Shown here: in pieces, positions 38,746 through 50,428 of the stretch
Numbering within the stretch: position 1 is the stretch's first letter
Layout of the letters: the number at the start of each line of letters is the position of its first letter
Source: Zingiber officinale
Lineage: Eukaryota; Streptophyta; Magnoliopsida; Zingiberales; Zingiberaceae
DNA length: 64,000 bases
Assembly: GCF_018446385.1 (NCBI RefSeq)
Contig: NC_056000.1
Location: forward strand, 73,666,688-73,730,687
Reading direction: 5' to 3'
Made by a program: the position numbers and the translations under genes
Notes under the pieces: model-generated
The model's input: only the letters and a program-made list of their open reading frames with translations
What the model was told of the DNA's origin: nothing
The model's database searches: none

Positions 38746-39822
38746 TCAAGTTTTTAATTTTGAATTAATTAAATTAGTCAAATTATCTTTCTTTAAGAGA
38801 ATGTATTTAATATTTAAATTTTCTTTCAATTTCACTTTTATTAGGTTAATTGAATTATCTTTCTTTAATAGCTTATTTTTAAAGTTTAAGTTTTTATTTA
38901 TTTTTAACTTTGAATTAATTAAATTGTTTGAATTATGTTTCCTTAAAGGTTTATCTTTTAACCTTTTATTAATTGTTAATTTTGAATTATCTTTATTTAA
39001 TATGTTATTTTTAACATTTAATTTTAATTTTGTTAAATTTAGTTTTGATTTTAACAAAGTGTTTGATTTTATTCTTATATTTTCTTTATTTTTTAAGTTG
39101 ATATAATTAGTGGAATTTATTAGATTATTCTTATCGTTAAAATTTAATTTTTTATTAATTAAATCATCTTGGGTTTGGATAGGATTTTCTAGATTAATAT
39201 TGTCTAGATTATTAAATAATTTATTAATTTTATCTAGATCAATATTGACCTTGTCATCTCTATCATTTGAGTTTTCAGATTTGTTTAGGTTTAAGTTTGA
39301 ATTTTTTAAATTAATTGGATTTATTTTATCAGATAATATCCTAGGGGTATTTTTGTAATTATTGTCAACTACATTATTTTCACATATATTTTCAGAAATA
39401 ACCAGATCAATGCTCATATTTTTTAAACTACTATTAGCAGGGGTATTTTGGTAAATATCTCTAACCTTGAGCGCAACCCCTAATTCAGTAGGCTTTTCGA
39501 TTGGATCTAACCCGAGTTCGGATTCAATTTTTACTTGATCCTCGAGCTCTATCGGCTCCTCGTGAAGTTTGATCAATTGGGTCCAAAGGTCATGTGCATC
39601 TTTGTATTTTTCTAGTCTGCATAAAACATTGTTAGGTAAAACATTACAAATGATTTTACTTACATTTGTGTTTAGTTCTGAGTTCTGAGAAGGTTTTCTC
39701 AATATCAGCCAATAATCAAAGTTTACGCTTCCTAAGAAGCATTCCATTAATCGCTTCCAATAGTTAAAATCTTGATCGTATGGTGGTGGTTCGTGGGGGT
39801 TCCGTCCTTCTTGAAGAGTCAT
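38746..39822 (-). CDS. Gag-like protein with an Asn/Lys/Leu-rich repeat tail
   Basis: A 358-residue intact frame, the only protein of the family C element. The first 100 or so residues (PPPYDQDFNYWKRLMECFL, then DAHDLWTQLIKLHEEP) match the N-terminal fold of copia/Sirevirus gag (DUF4219/UBN2 type). No zinc knuckle, protease or later domain follows. About 200 residues of Asn, Lys, Leu and Ile come instead, with repeats of about 25 residues near the end (LLKKDNSINLIKVKLKENLN, then LLKKDNLTNLINSKLK). The tail is strongly basic and could bind nucleic acid, or it could simply reflect AT-rich drift. An intact frame of this length suggests recent activity in trans. The opposite-strand frames at 38801-39358 are shadows. 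Confidence 0.72.
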   Translation of the reverse strand: MTLQEGRNPHEPPPYDQDFNYWKRLMECFLGSVNFDYWLILRKPSQNSELNTNVSKIICNVLPNNVLCRLEKYKDAHDLWTQLIKLHEEPIELEDQVKIESELGLDPIEKPTELGVALKVRDIYQNTPANSSLKNMSIDLVISENICENNVVDNNYKNTPRILSDKINPINLKNSNLNLNKSENSNDRDDKVNIDLDKINKLFNNLDNINLENPIQTQDDLINKKLNFNDKNNLINSTNYINLKNKENIRIKSNTLLKSKLNLTKLKLNVKNNILNKDNSKLTINKRLKDKPLRKHNSNNLINSKLKINKNLNFKNKLLKKDNSINLIKVKLKENLNIKYILLKKDNLTNLINSKLKT

Positions 39823-40166
39823 TATTCTTGCACACAGAGAAACAGAAAAAAAAATCCCAAGACTTGGTCTTGGATTAGCAGTGCTGGAAAAAATAATATT
39901 TCACTATTTTCGAAAAAAATAATAAAATATTATTAAAATATTAATAAAATATTTGAAAAAAATATTATTTCAAATTTTTGAAAATGTAATATCTTGTCAA
40001 TACTAAGCAATGGTGAAGAGATGGCGATGTAATTTTCAAAAATAATTTTGGAGGGAAAAAACGAAAGGCGTAAGGTTTTATTTAAAAGACAAACGATATC
40101 TAATTTTTCTTTAAAAAAGTCTCCCCTTTGCCTGATTGGTGGTTGCACCAAATCAGAGCGGTACCT

Positions 40167-40178
40167 GCTCTGATACCA
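40167..40178 (-). other. Family C primer-binding site
   Basis: The minus strand reads TGGTATCAGAGC, two bases from the LTR edge at 40181. The leader between it and gag (39823-40166) has no coding content. Confidence 0.95.
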
Positions 40179-40180
40179 CT

Positions 40181-41366
40181 TGTAGGACCGTGAACGTTCG
40201 ATAGAGGGGGGGTGAATATCGATTCGAGAATATCGAGTATAAGCGCAGCGGAAAAGTAAAGTAGACACAGTGTTTTTTACTTCGTTCGGAGCCTGTGACG
40301 ACTCATACTCGAAGGCCCGTACTCCGTGAGTACTTTCGTTGGACAATCACTATCAATTCGAATATTACAAGGTTAAGTACAAGAATTGACAGATAAAGAA
40401 AATACCGACAATAGAATTAAAACAGAACCAGCACTGAGTCGGAGAGCTTTTCGTGGCGTCGCAAGAGCACAGAGCAGCAGATCTTGGATTCTAAGTTCAT
40501 ATAGAAGCTCTACCCTTGCCCCTTCTTTTATATGAAGCTCAGGGCATCCCGGATCCCTTCCAGGCGCCCTGGTGAGACGTGGCAGGTATAACCAGTGAGC
40601 TCCACGTGGCGACGCGCAATCAGGATAAAGTTTGCCTCCCGAGCGCCCGGATACCTTCCGGGCGCCCGGACCTCCGGGCGCCCGGATCCCCTCCGGGCGC
40701 CCGGACCTCCGGGCGCTCGGACCCCTCTTCTCCAGAAAGTCCTTCTCCTGCAAGAAAAGGTTAGTCCAAGGCAAATGTACCCTGCAGCAAAGATTGTTAG
40801 CACAGTTTTATAGATAAGCAAAGTATGACTTAGATTCCGTCTTTTCGAGACCGGAATCTAGTCACGATCTCGACTTAGATATCCGAAATGGATCTAAGCC
40901 GGATCGACGCCTAATGTTCCCTTCCCGGGAACGCGTCCTCGCAGTCACTCCCCTCCAGTGACTTACCTTACTTACCTGCCAGACGTCCGGTCAGCCCTTC
41001 GACTCGTCTGGACTTCTCGCCAGCTATCCGGTCAGCCCGTCGACCTAGCTGGACTTCTCGCCAAGCGTCCGGTCAGCCCGTCGACCCGCTTAGACTTCTC
41101 GCCAGCTATCCGGTCAGCCCGTCGACCTAGCTGGACTTCTCGCCAAGCGTCCGGTCAGCCCGTCGACCCGCTTGGACTTCTTGCCAGCTATCCGGTCAAC
41201 CCGTCGACCTAGCTGGACTTCGTGCCAGACATCCGGTCAGCCCGTCGACCTGTCTGGACTTCTCCTACACACTGGATCAAAGTGTCAGACAACAACAAAA
41301 CTAACTTAACCTGATTTGTCATTCATCAAAACCTGGGTTAAATCGTTAGTGCTAACCGCACCAACA
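40181..41366 (-). repeat. Family C 5' LTR
   Basis: Nearly identical to the left copy. It has a minus-strand TATA (CATATAAAAG, 40525-40534), a GC block of GGGCGCCCGG repeats (about 40640-40720) and a seven-unit hairpin array (40979-41257). Confidence 0.95.
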
Positions 41367-41804
41367 TTTACACTAGATCTTGTCTGTGCAGGGGGAAGGT
41401 CTTCTTTGAACCATTTTGAAACTATGCTCTCAATCTTTGCCCCCAAATGTTTGAACTCCCCGTTCTGTGACTTGTGATTTTCAAAACTCATAGATGGTTG
41501 AGTTACAATTTGTTCGACAGACTTTATAGCATTTATGGCTTGTACTTCTTGAATGTTTGAGGGAGATTTCATCCAACTTATGTTCGACTATTCTTGGAGG
41601 TTTAATGTCACTTGATCAATTAACATATATGCTTCATCTACACTTTTGTCCATAAAAGAACCTCCAGTTGATGAATCTAATAAACTCCTGTCTGAGAAAG
41701 AAATTCCCCCATAGAATATGTGCAGAATCAACCATTTTTCAAAACCATGATGAGGGCACTCTCTTTGAAGACTCTTGAATCTATCCCATGCTTCAAACAA
41801 TGAT
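41367..41804 (-). pseudogene. Athila-like gag, middle part
   Basis: The minus strand reads FEAWDRFKSLQRECPHHG, the conserved mid-gag motif of Athila, then FYGGISFSDRSLLDSSTGG, to a stop at 41588. The next open stretch reaches the family C LTR at 41371. The N-terminal part lies at 44118-44550 beyond the solo LTR and the C-terminal part at 34935-36062 beyond the family C element. Confidence 0.85.
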
Positions 41805-44117
41805 TGTTAAGTGTGAGAAAAAAAAAAACCAAAAACACCCATGCCCACTCACCCACGTGCACTGCCCTCCCCCACACCCCCCCTTTTTCCTTTTCCCTTT
41901 TCTCTTCCCCACCGAAGCCTCAAAACCCCTCTCTTCTTCTTCGTTTTCTTCTCTAGCGGCGACGAACGACAGATTTTTCTCCCGTTCTTCTTCTCAAGCA
42001 GCCCTCGTTTTCTCCTCCCGCACCTCTTCTCCTCCTCCAGCAAGGGCAGAGCACTGTTTTCTCCTTTGCTTCCTCTTCTCTGCTTCTCGGCAGCACTATT
42101 GGAGCTCCTCGGAGTTCGCCGGAGCTCGCCAAACCACCGGGAAAAGAGAGGAAACAAAACCCTAGTTGCTCTCTCCTTTTTCCCCCACCAACAGCAACAT
42201 TTTTGTTGCCTTTTGCTTCCTCCAACAGCAACCCTAGCTGCTGTCCTTTTCTTGGCATCATCGCCGGAGCTCGCCGCAGCTTGCCGGAGTTGCCGACAAA
42301 GAACCTTAATTGCTACCCTTATTTCCAGCAGCCACAGAAAAATCCTTAGAAGGTATACTTTATGTTTTGGGTTAATTGATGTGTAGTTAGGAGGGTTATC
42401 TAGATTAGAACAGAGATTTCATTTAGGAATGCGAAGCGGTACGCGATAGCGAGATCAAAAATAATGATCTAATGGCTTCGAGTCATAAATCATGTTTAGA
42501 TTTTTGTATCATGAGTTTATTATCATTTTAATTATTTGAGTTATTATATTTGTAGACACGAGTTCGAGTGGAGCGCGGTGACCTGCCGACACCCGCATAT
42601 TTTGCTGTATATAAGGTGGATACATCTACTCTTGTATATTTCTTTATGCATGAATAAATATATAAATTGTATTATGTATATGTTGTATCATTGTTTTCAA
42701 AAATGGGAATTAAAATGATACTTAAATAGTGAAATGGGTATTAAATAATTAAATCATTGGAGGGTAAATAATTGATATTATTTCTTGTTCACATGTGGGT
42801 TCATATTGGGATTGATATGGGAAGGGTTGTTTTTAAATTTAAAGAAATATTCTGAATTACTCTTCTGTTGATACCTTGTCTCTTTTGACTTGCTTGACCT
42901 TTCATACTTCATGCTTTTGATACTCTATCTGTTGATACTTGTAGCTTTTTATCTGTGGACCGTATAATGATAACTTAATAGATTTGATACGAAAATATTA
43001 CCTTGATTGACCATTCAATATGAAAAGAGAATAATCATGATAAATGGATGAATATAATCATAACGGTGAATTAATAAAGATAGTAAATGAAGAATTAAAA
43101 AGTGAAGACTATGAGCCTAGCTTTATACCAGAGCTCTATATTAGAGTACTGGACCACCCACATGTTATTGTGGTAGCGCGGCGGCCGCGGTCCAGAGTAC
43201 CTGACCGTACACCCGAGGCGTGTTGGCGTGATGTAGCCCTCGGTCAGTGTTTATTATGTCTTCCACCGGTGAGGGCTGATAGCCCGTACGTCAGATGACG
43301 TATGCGACAGTTTTATACTCTTAGGAGGCTTTTAGCCTATCCATATGATATTTCACTCTAATGATATTAGATTCAGTGATTCACTTTTTAGTTGATTTAT
43401 CATATTCAGACTATTGATATACATGTTGATCTTACCATGATAACTTACAATTGAGTGATTAAATAATAAGATTGAAGAATTGATTTTATTAATGATGACA
43501 AGTGATGATAAGGTGAAGATCCCAAACTCTATCTAAAAATTTTACCTGATTATAGATAATGAGAAGATGATTATACATATATATGTATAAATGTAGAACT
43601 TTAAGAATAATCCTAAAGTTGTAACAAAAGATGATGATTTATTCTACTTCCTTGACTTCTTCAATAAGATTAAATTCATGCACATCTTTCTTGAGTATCC
43701 ACTTAGCCATTTGGCTAACTTGCTACATTCCTTGGTCTCCAGTTTTGCAGACACAGGGATCCTTTTGATATTATAGTTGATTTTGGACTTTCATAGAGTT
43801 GCTCAGAGATCTCGACGTGCTGATTTTTTGGTTTGTTTTACTTTTGTTTCGCTATATTTACATTTTACAATTTTGTTACAAATGTCGTTTATCTGTATAG
43901 TAATTGTAGTTTATGAAAACTATGACATATACATATAGTTGATACATTTCGTGGTTATGTTGTTTCTATTTTATGTATGTTCCTGCCGTGTGAGCTGATG
44001 AATATGTTGTTTATGTTTATATAGTGTGATATATGTATGTATGCTTCATATTGTCACCGGTACAGGGGAGATGCTGTCGGATTTTTGTCTGGCAGGGACT
44101 CCTCTGGGGGCGTGACA
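41805..44117 (+). mobile_element. Gypsy-type solo LTR, 2.3 kb
   Basis: Starts TGTTAAGTGTGAG and ends GGGCGTGACA, with a perfect ATGAT duplication (41800-41804, 44118-44122). No internal region. The ends resemble chromovirus (Tekay/Del) LTRs, from memory. Bases 41830-42330 are CT-rich and GC-skewed with an AAACCCTAG word, like a plant 5' UTR; open frames there are low-complexity and not credible genes. A GC-rich inverted repeat (GTACTGGACC with GGTCCAGAGTAC) lies around 43145-43203. Confidence 0.88.
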
Positions 44118-44550
44118 ATGATTCTCCATATGCCTGAGCAAAATTTGTTATGCAATTCCTCATATACACTGTTCTGCTTGGAGGGAAAAAATGATTCAGA
44201 AATTGCTTCTCCAATTGCTCTCAACTTGTGATACTTTGAGGATGGAGAGAATATAACCAAGTCCTTGCTTTATCTTTGATACTAAAAGGAAATGTCATCA
44301 ATCGAACTGCATCTGCTGACACTCTTTCACATTTCACCATATCACAAATCTCTAAAAATGTTTCAAGATGCAGATAAGGACTTTCTGATACTTCTCCTCC
44401 ATATTTGTGACCTTGTATCATAAAAATTAACTCTGGGTCTAGTTGGAAACTTTCTGCTTCAATTTGAGGTTGCACAATGGGAGATACAAATCTTGCAGAA
44501 AAGGGTGTAGAAAAATTTCTCATGGGCCTGCTTGATATATTAGTGCTCAT
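44118..44550 (-). pseudogene. Athila-like gag, N-terminal part
   Basis: ATG at 44550 opens a frame of 109 residues containing HLETFLEICDMVKCERVSA and FPFSIKDKARTWLYSL, the hallmark of the Athila retrotransposon gag. It stops at 44221 where Trp is expected. A second frame (44214 on) gives QFLNHFFPP and FAQAYGESL, so there is also a frameshift. The protein then runs into the solo LTR and resumes at 41804 with FEAWDRF. Confidence 0.88.
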
Positions 44551-44992
44551 GGATATTCAAGAAAAAATTATAAAATGAAGAATCAAAGACAAGAAATAAA
44601 ATGCAATATGAAAAGAAAGAAAGAAAATGTAGAATTTAAATTGCAAGAAAAAAAGTGCATAATGAAAACAAGAAAGAAAAGATAAAAGGAAAAAGAAAAA
44701 TGTCTAGAATAATTCATATGGTAAAGATTGCAAGATATGTTTACAAAAGAAAATAAGAAAGAAACTAGATCAAAAGAGAAAATAGAGAAAAGTTAGATTA
44801 GAGTTAGAATTAGAATTAGAATTGCAACAAAAAGAATTGTCAAGAATTAGAAAGATATGCAAATGATGAAAATAGAATTCTAAAGATTAGTTTCAATTAT
44901 GCTAATGAAAAGAAAAGAAAAGTTATGTTTAGTCTAACTCAATTGATAATCCCTAATGTTATAGCGCAGTCTCCGGCAACAACGCCAAAAAC
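44551..44992 (-). other. Athila-like leader and primer-binding region
   Basis: A/G-rich non-coding leader. Bases 44970-44987 read TGGCGTTGTTGCCGGAGA on the minus strand, a variant of the Athila/Tat primer site (tRNA-Asp type in known elements), five bases from the LTR. Confidence 0.75.
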
Positions 44993-46721
44993 TTATTGTC
45001 TCTCCGCAAGTGTACGGAAATATCGCAAGTAATATAAAAGATTATCGTATCCACAGGGACTGGAATAAGCACTAAGAATATCTCAAAACGAATTAGCTAG
45101 ACAATAAATCAATGGATTAACAAAGTCTAGGTGTAACTATGAAAAGTAAACAAAAGAATGAAAGAATAGGCAACAAGAATAAAGGCAATGATAAAGGTTA
45201 TTCTAGGAGTTTTGGTTTCTTTGTAAGGTTCTTCAATGTAAACGATCTACCAAATCTTTTTTCTCAATTATCCATCATTTGTAGAAGGTTGTCGGTTCTC
45301 TCTTGCAATAGAGAACCGACCTAGGACTGAAATCTATACCTAGATTGATCAATTAGGAATAAATCTATGTTGTCCTTACACGGGCTTGCCTGTCACGAGC
45401 ATCCCTCGGAAAATCAACATAAGAATCCATCACTCGTCAACCCATCAAGATATAAAGATTAATGCATAAATCTATCCTACTCTCTTGAAATACTTAATTT
45501 TCCCTTCAAGATAATCCCTCAAACGTCCTTACACGGGCATGTTCCTGTCACGAAGATCCTTCGGAAAATTGAATGAAGAAATACCTCTACAAGATCCACA
45601 AGATATTCAAACATTCAATCAAGCATGGTAATTAAGCACAATCACAACATTCCACACAAGATCAAATAGATACAAAACAGGACAAAATCATAGAAATGGA
45701 AAATTAGCATATCCACAAGAGTTTTACATCAAGATTTCCTTACAAATACTCCCTCCATCCTAGAACAAGATATCTACTCCATAAATCGAAGAAAGAATCC
45801 GAAAGAAACAAAGATTACAAGCATTTCTAAACCCTCAAATCCAAGAAAGGAGAGAAAGAAAACTTATCTACGGAGAAGAATGGTCTTCGGATCCAATCCT
45901 TCGATCTTGGAGTCGAATCGGTGAAAATCTTCTCTTAGATTGCCCTGAAATCCACCCAAGAATGGAAGGAATCGCCCAAATCTTCCCTTCTCCCCCAAAG
46001 GGAAAAGATCCCCTTTCAAATCAAGGAGGAAATTTTATATAGAGGTGAGGTTTGGGCACCACACGACCCTGAGGCACGGCCGTGTGAGGTTCACACGACC
46101 TTCCTCACTTCCCTCTCTGCACAACTCACACGGTCGTGTGTGAGACACGGCCGTGGCACACCCAGCATCTACTATCTTCGCATGGTCGTGTAGATCTACA
46201 CGGCCATGTCATTCTTCTCTTCTTGAAACCTTACACGGTCGTGTGGTCACACGACCATGTCATTTTTCTCCTCTGGAAACCTTACACGGCCGTGTAGATC
46301 TACACGACCATGTAAGTCTTCAACACTAGAATGCTAATATGACCGTGTACTACACATGACCTGCTCCTGCTGGCTCCATATCTTGACACGACCGTGTGAG
46401 GTTCACACGACCGTGGCTACTTCTTTCTCTGTTTCAGCTACATTGCTAGAAATCTTCACATGGCCAGGGCAACCCCCCATGGCAGGGTCGTGTGAGGTTC
46501 AGGAATGATGCCTTCCTCCTTTGCTCTGTTTATAGATTTGGCCTTGAACATGAAATCTTCACCAAATTTGACTCTTGTGTACAAAAATTGCACAAAAGCA
46601 GATCTCCGAATAAAAAGAGTAAATATGCTAAAAGGAAAGCTGGAAGTACAAAAATACGTAGACAAAGCATGTGAATATGCATCAAAACATGCTAACAAGT
46701 GTATACAATCTACACATATTA
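44993..46721 (-). repeat. Athila-like 5' LTR
   Basis: Same length as the 3' LTR (1729 bp). The plus-strand outer end reads CATATTA instead of CATATCA, so the terminal CA has mutated. The ACACGGCCGTGT palindrome array is at about 46050-46500, with a minus-strand TATA next to it. Confidence 0.93.
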
Positions 46722-46726
46722 TACAA

Positions 46727-47909
46727 CCTCCCGATATTATAAAATCTGAGAATGCCAATAAGTTATGTAGGCTCAAGAAGTCCATTTATGGACTAAAGCA
46801 AGCATCTCGGAGTTGGAGTCTGCGATTTGACGAAGCCATTAAAGATTTTTCTTTTGTCAAAAATCCATAAGAACCTTGCGTTTACAAGAAGGTTAGTGGG
46901 AGAAAGATTACGTTCCTAGTATTGTATGCTGATGATATACTTCTTATAGGCAATGACATCTCTAGCCTAGAATCCACTAAGACTTGGTTGAGAGAGTGTT
47001 TCTCAATGAAAGATCTTGGAGATGCAACCTATGTTTTAGGTATTAGAATATACTGAGATAGACCAAGCAGGTTACTAGGATTGAGTCAAGGTGTATACAT
47101 TGATAAAATGCTGAATAGATTCGGTATGCAGGACTCCAAAAGAGGATATTTACCAGTGTCATATGGTGTGCATCTTTCCAAGGCTATGTGTCCAGGAACA
47201 CAAGAGGAAAGAAGTAGAATGGACAAGATACCTTATGCTTCAGCTATAGGGGTCCATAATGTATGCTATGATATGCACTCGACCAGATGTCTCGTATGCG
47301 TTAAGTATGACGAGTAGATATCAGTCAAATCCTGGAGAGGGTCATTGGACTGCGGTAAAAACTATCCTCAAGTATCTTAGAAGAACAAAGAACATGTTCT
47401 TAGTTTTTGAAGGAGACAAGGAATTAGTCGTCAGAGGATATACTAACACAAGTTTTCAGACAGATCAGGATGATCTAAAATCGCAACAAGGATATGTGTT
47501 TTGTCTGAATGGTGCAGCTGTTTGCTAGAGGAGTTCTAAGCAGGAGACAATTGCATATTCAACAGTTGAGTCCGAGTACATAGCAGCTTCAGAGGCAGCA
47601 AAGGAAGCTGTGTGGATCAAGAACTTCATAGTGGAGCTTGAAGTGGTTCCTAGCATTGTTGATCCAGTTGTACTATATTGTGACAATAATGCGGCCGTAG
47701 CACAGGCAAAGGAGCCAAGGTCTCACCAACGATCCAAGCATGTACTAAGGAAGTATCACCTTCTTAGAGAGATTGTTCAGAGAGGTGATGTATTGGTTAG
47801 CAGAGTAGATACCAACAAGAATATCGCAGACCCACTTGCAAAGGCTTTACCTCTACTGAAACATGAGACCCATGTGAGAAGCCTAGGACCGAGAGTCCGT
47901 AGTGTTTGA
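46727..47909 (+). pseudogene. Copia-B RT C-part and RNase H, broken
   Basis: Resumes after the TACAA duplication with ANKLCRLKKSIYGLKQASRS, then the RT active site LYADDILLIG (about 46920-46952) and RNase H (ADPLAKALPLLKHE near the end). Stops occur near 46868 and 47054, an extra G shifts the frame near 47250, and the conserved Trp before RSSKQET is a stop (47526-47528). The final stop is at 47907-47909, followed by a GTGGGAGAT polypurine tract before the LTR. Confidence 0.93.
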
Positions 47910-50428
47910 CAATAGTGCAAGTGGGAGATTATTAGTGTGTGCACTTATGTGCCAAGACACTCCTTATGTATTTTGTGGATAATTGTTTAATAAAGATAAG
48001 TATTTATCATTAATTATTTACTTTTTTGTACGTATATAATTAATGATAAAGTCTCACAGATTAATGGGTATATTAATCTGAAAATAGTCCTCGATCGGAT
48101 AGATATCTAGAGGGGGCATGAATATCTAGATCAACGCTGAGTATGACTAGGTCGAGATAGACTGGAGGGATGGATATCCAAGTTGTACTTGGGGTGCCTT
48201 GAGTTTAGAGGTACACTAGACACGACCCGCTCAAGAGGAGATCACATATTAAGCATCATTGGTTATTCGTCTTATGAACGAGTGTAACTGATCTTTTGAC
48301 TTGAGACCTTCATTTATTCTATGCGTGGAGTTGTGTTTTGATGCCATTAAAAGCAGTCTTTAATCGTATTGTGATTAATACGGTAGTTGGGTGTATGACA
48401 AATCGTAGAGAGAATAGTATTGAGTCAATAGAGGATTCATCGCTCTTTTGGATTAGGAGTTAACATCCTAGCCTCTTGATAGAGATATTAGTGACTCAAA
48501 ATCCATTGCCATGGGAGGTATGAGTTAACATTCAAGAGTAGTCTATTATATCTTGGAAATCAAGTAAAACAATTAATCTGGTAATGATGCATAATGTATC
48601 AAATTAATTGGGATGTAGGCTTAGATGAAGAGATTGAATTACACAGTAATCGGTTCATAGTGGTTTACAGTTTATGACTGATATTAATTTTATCGCGTTG
48701 GGTGGCTAAAAATTATTGCTAGACGGTTACCTTAGTCTGTGTATGGATTTACACTACCTTCGTATATAAAACTTAGAGGGTCGCACGCATAGCACGTAGA
48801 CATGAACAATGGTATCGGAAGCTAGTCGAGATAAAGATCAAATATGGATTTATTTGATACAAAGAAGAGAGAATTCGAATAGCCATAATCATGATGATTA
48901 ATGGAGAATTCAAAGAGTCATCATAATGATAATTAATGAAGAATTTGAAGAGTTATCATAATGAAGGTTATAAATGAAGAATTTATGGAGCCTATAACTC
49001 TTCATCTTCCTAATTAATGAAGATCATAAATGATGAATTTATTGAGAACTTAACTCTTCGTATTCCTTGGAGGCTATAAGTAGCCATCCTCGGAAAGATA
49101 TGAGAGTAGAATTGATTCTCTCCGAGTTTCCCTCGTCAACTTCTTCTTCGTTCGAAAGAGATCGTAGTGCTTCCAAGGCTTTGTCGATCCAAGAGGCTAG
49201 CACCTAACGGATCGTGTCAAGTTCGTGATCTAGTGTGTGTGGATACCGCTAGAGGGGTCACACGTGGGGCTCTTATATGTCTTATCTATCTGTGATATTA
49301 TTCACACCTATCGAGAACTTGAGGTATGTTTTATATTATTTTATGTAAAACTATATGTACCACGAAAGATCCATGATTCAATATATGTCTTCCGCTATGC
49401 TCCGAACCCAATAGAAAGTCGATAGAGGGGGACGGGTGAATATTGATTTAAAATTATTCGTAGTGAGTTAAAGTAAGCAGCGGAAAAATAAAAATGAAGC
49501 AATGCTAACACAAACTAATTTACTTGGTTCGAAGCCTTCGTCGACTCCTACTCCAAGGCCCGCACTCGTTGAGTGCTTTCGTTGGGCAATTCACTAGCAG
49601 TTCACACAAGGTTACAAATGCAAGTACACGAACTTTAAAAATAAATACCGACAATAAAATAAAGGAAAGAAAAAAACTCTTGGCAGCACGTTGTCGGAGG
49701 AGCTTCCCAACATCGCAGGAGCACAACACAATAGAGCAGATGCCGTTGTTGTTTGAAGCTCTGGTGGAGATCGACCTATTTTTATAAGCGTGCTCCAGGC
49801 GCCCAGATCCCTTCCGGGCGCCTGGACCGTGACGTCGTCGGATCAATCAGCGCACTCCAAGCTGTTGAGGATATAATTTGCCTTCCGGGCGCCCGGACCA
49901 GTTCCGGGTGCCCAGACCAACCCCGGGCGCTCGGATCCCTTCCGGCCGCCCGAACCACCTTTCTCCAATAAGTCATTCTCCTACAAGAAATAGTTAGTCT
50001 GAGGCAAAATAATAGCTAAACTACCCTGCAAAACAGAAGTTAGCACAATTATAGTAGAATAGAGTAGTAACTAGATTCCGTCTCCTTGAGGTCGGAATCT
50101 AGTTATGATTTCAACTTAGATTTCCGAAATGGATCTAAGTTGGATCGACGCCTAAGTTCCCTACCTAGGAATGCACCCTCAAAGTCACTCTCCTCTACTG
50201 ACTTACCTTAACTTACCTGCCAGACGTCCGGCCAGCCCGTCAACCCGTCTGGACTTCGTGCCAACTATCAGGTCAGCCTGTTAATCTAGCTGGACTTCGT
50301 ACCAGACATCCTGTCAGCCCGTTGACCAGTCTGGGCTTCGTACCAGCTATCAGGTTGACTCGTTACCTAGCTGGACTTCGTGCCAGACATCCGGTCAGTC
50401 TGTCGACTAATATGGGCTTTTCCTGCAC
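47135..50428 (+). repeat. Tandem duplication, unit 1 (3294 bp)
   Basis: Contains Copia-B RNase H (part), its 3' LTR and the C' LTR up to its hairpin array. Unit 2 (50429-53720, 3292 bp) is a near-identical direct repeat. I see roughly ten substitutions and two 1-bp deletions by eye. Confidence 0.95.
47930..49413 (+). repeat. Copia-B 3' LTR
   Basis: Follows GTGGGAGAT and reads TATTAGTGTGTGC to AACCCAATA, with TG and CA ends both mutated. The GAAAG duplication follows at 49414. Confidence 0.95.

Larger units (their letters stand above)
36063..41366 (-). mobile_element. Gag-only LTR retrotransposon, family C
   Basis: LTRs 36063-37183 (1121 bp) and 40181-41366 (1186 bp), flanked by a perfect TTTAC duplication (36058-36062, 41367-41371). 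PBS at 40167-40178, two bases from the right LTR. A polypurine tract (minus AAAAGGGGGAAGAT) adjoins the left LTR at 37184-37198. The interior of about 3 kb encodes one gag-like protein and no pol, so the element needs enzymes in trans. It inserted in the gag of the Athila-like element. Confidence 0.95.
31813..46721 (-). mobile_element. Athila-like Ty3-gypsy element, pol-less, with two nested insertions
   Basis: Two LTRs of identical length (1729 bp), 31813-33541 and 44993-46721, flanked by a perfect TACAA duplication (31808-31812, 46722-46726). On the minus strand the region inside the right LTR reads TGGCGTTGTTGCCGG, a variant of the Athila/Tat primer site. The gag matches Athila gag, but no protease, RT or integrase is seen between gag and the 3' LTR. 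Without nested elements it is about 7.3 kb. Confidence 0.9.
26715..49413 (+). mobile_element. Ty1-copia LTR retrotransposon Copia-B, disrupted by nested elements
   Basis: 5' LTR 26715-28201 (1487 bp) and 3' LTR 47930-49413 (1484 bp), with a perfect target-site duplication GAAAG at 26710-26714 and 49414-49418. PBS, leader, gag, integrase and the first half of RT run to 31812. The rest of RT and RNase H resumes at 46727 after a 14.9 kb insertion. It inserted in a C' LTR 16 bp from that LTR's end. Confidence 0.95.

Noticed and set aside
40373..40821. Several GC-rich frames in the family C 5' LTR
   Set aside because: Caused by the GGGCGCCCGG repeats; absent from the other LTR copy in the same form.
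41788..42386. Overlapping long frames in the CT-rich block
   Set aside because: Low-complexity Ser/Pro/Leu-rich frames in several phases on both strands inside a solo LTR; composition explains them.
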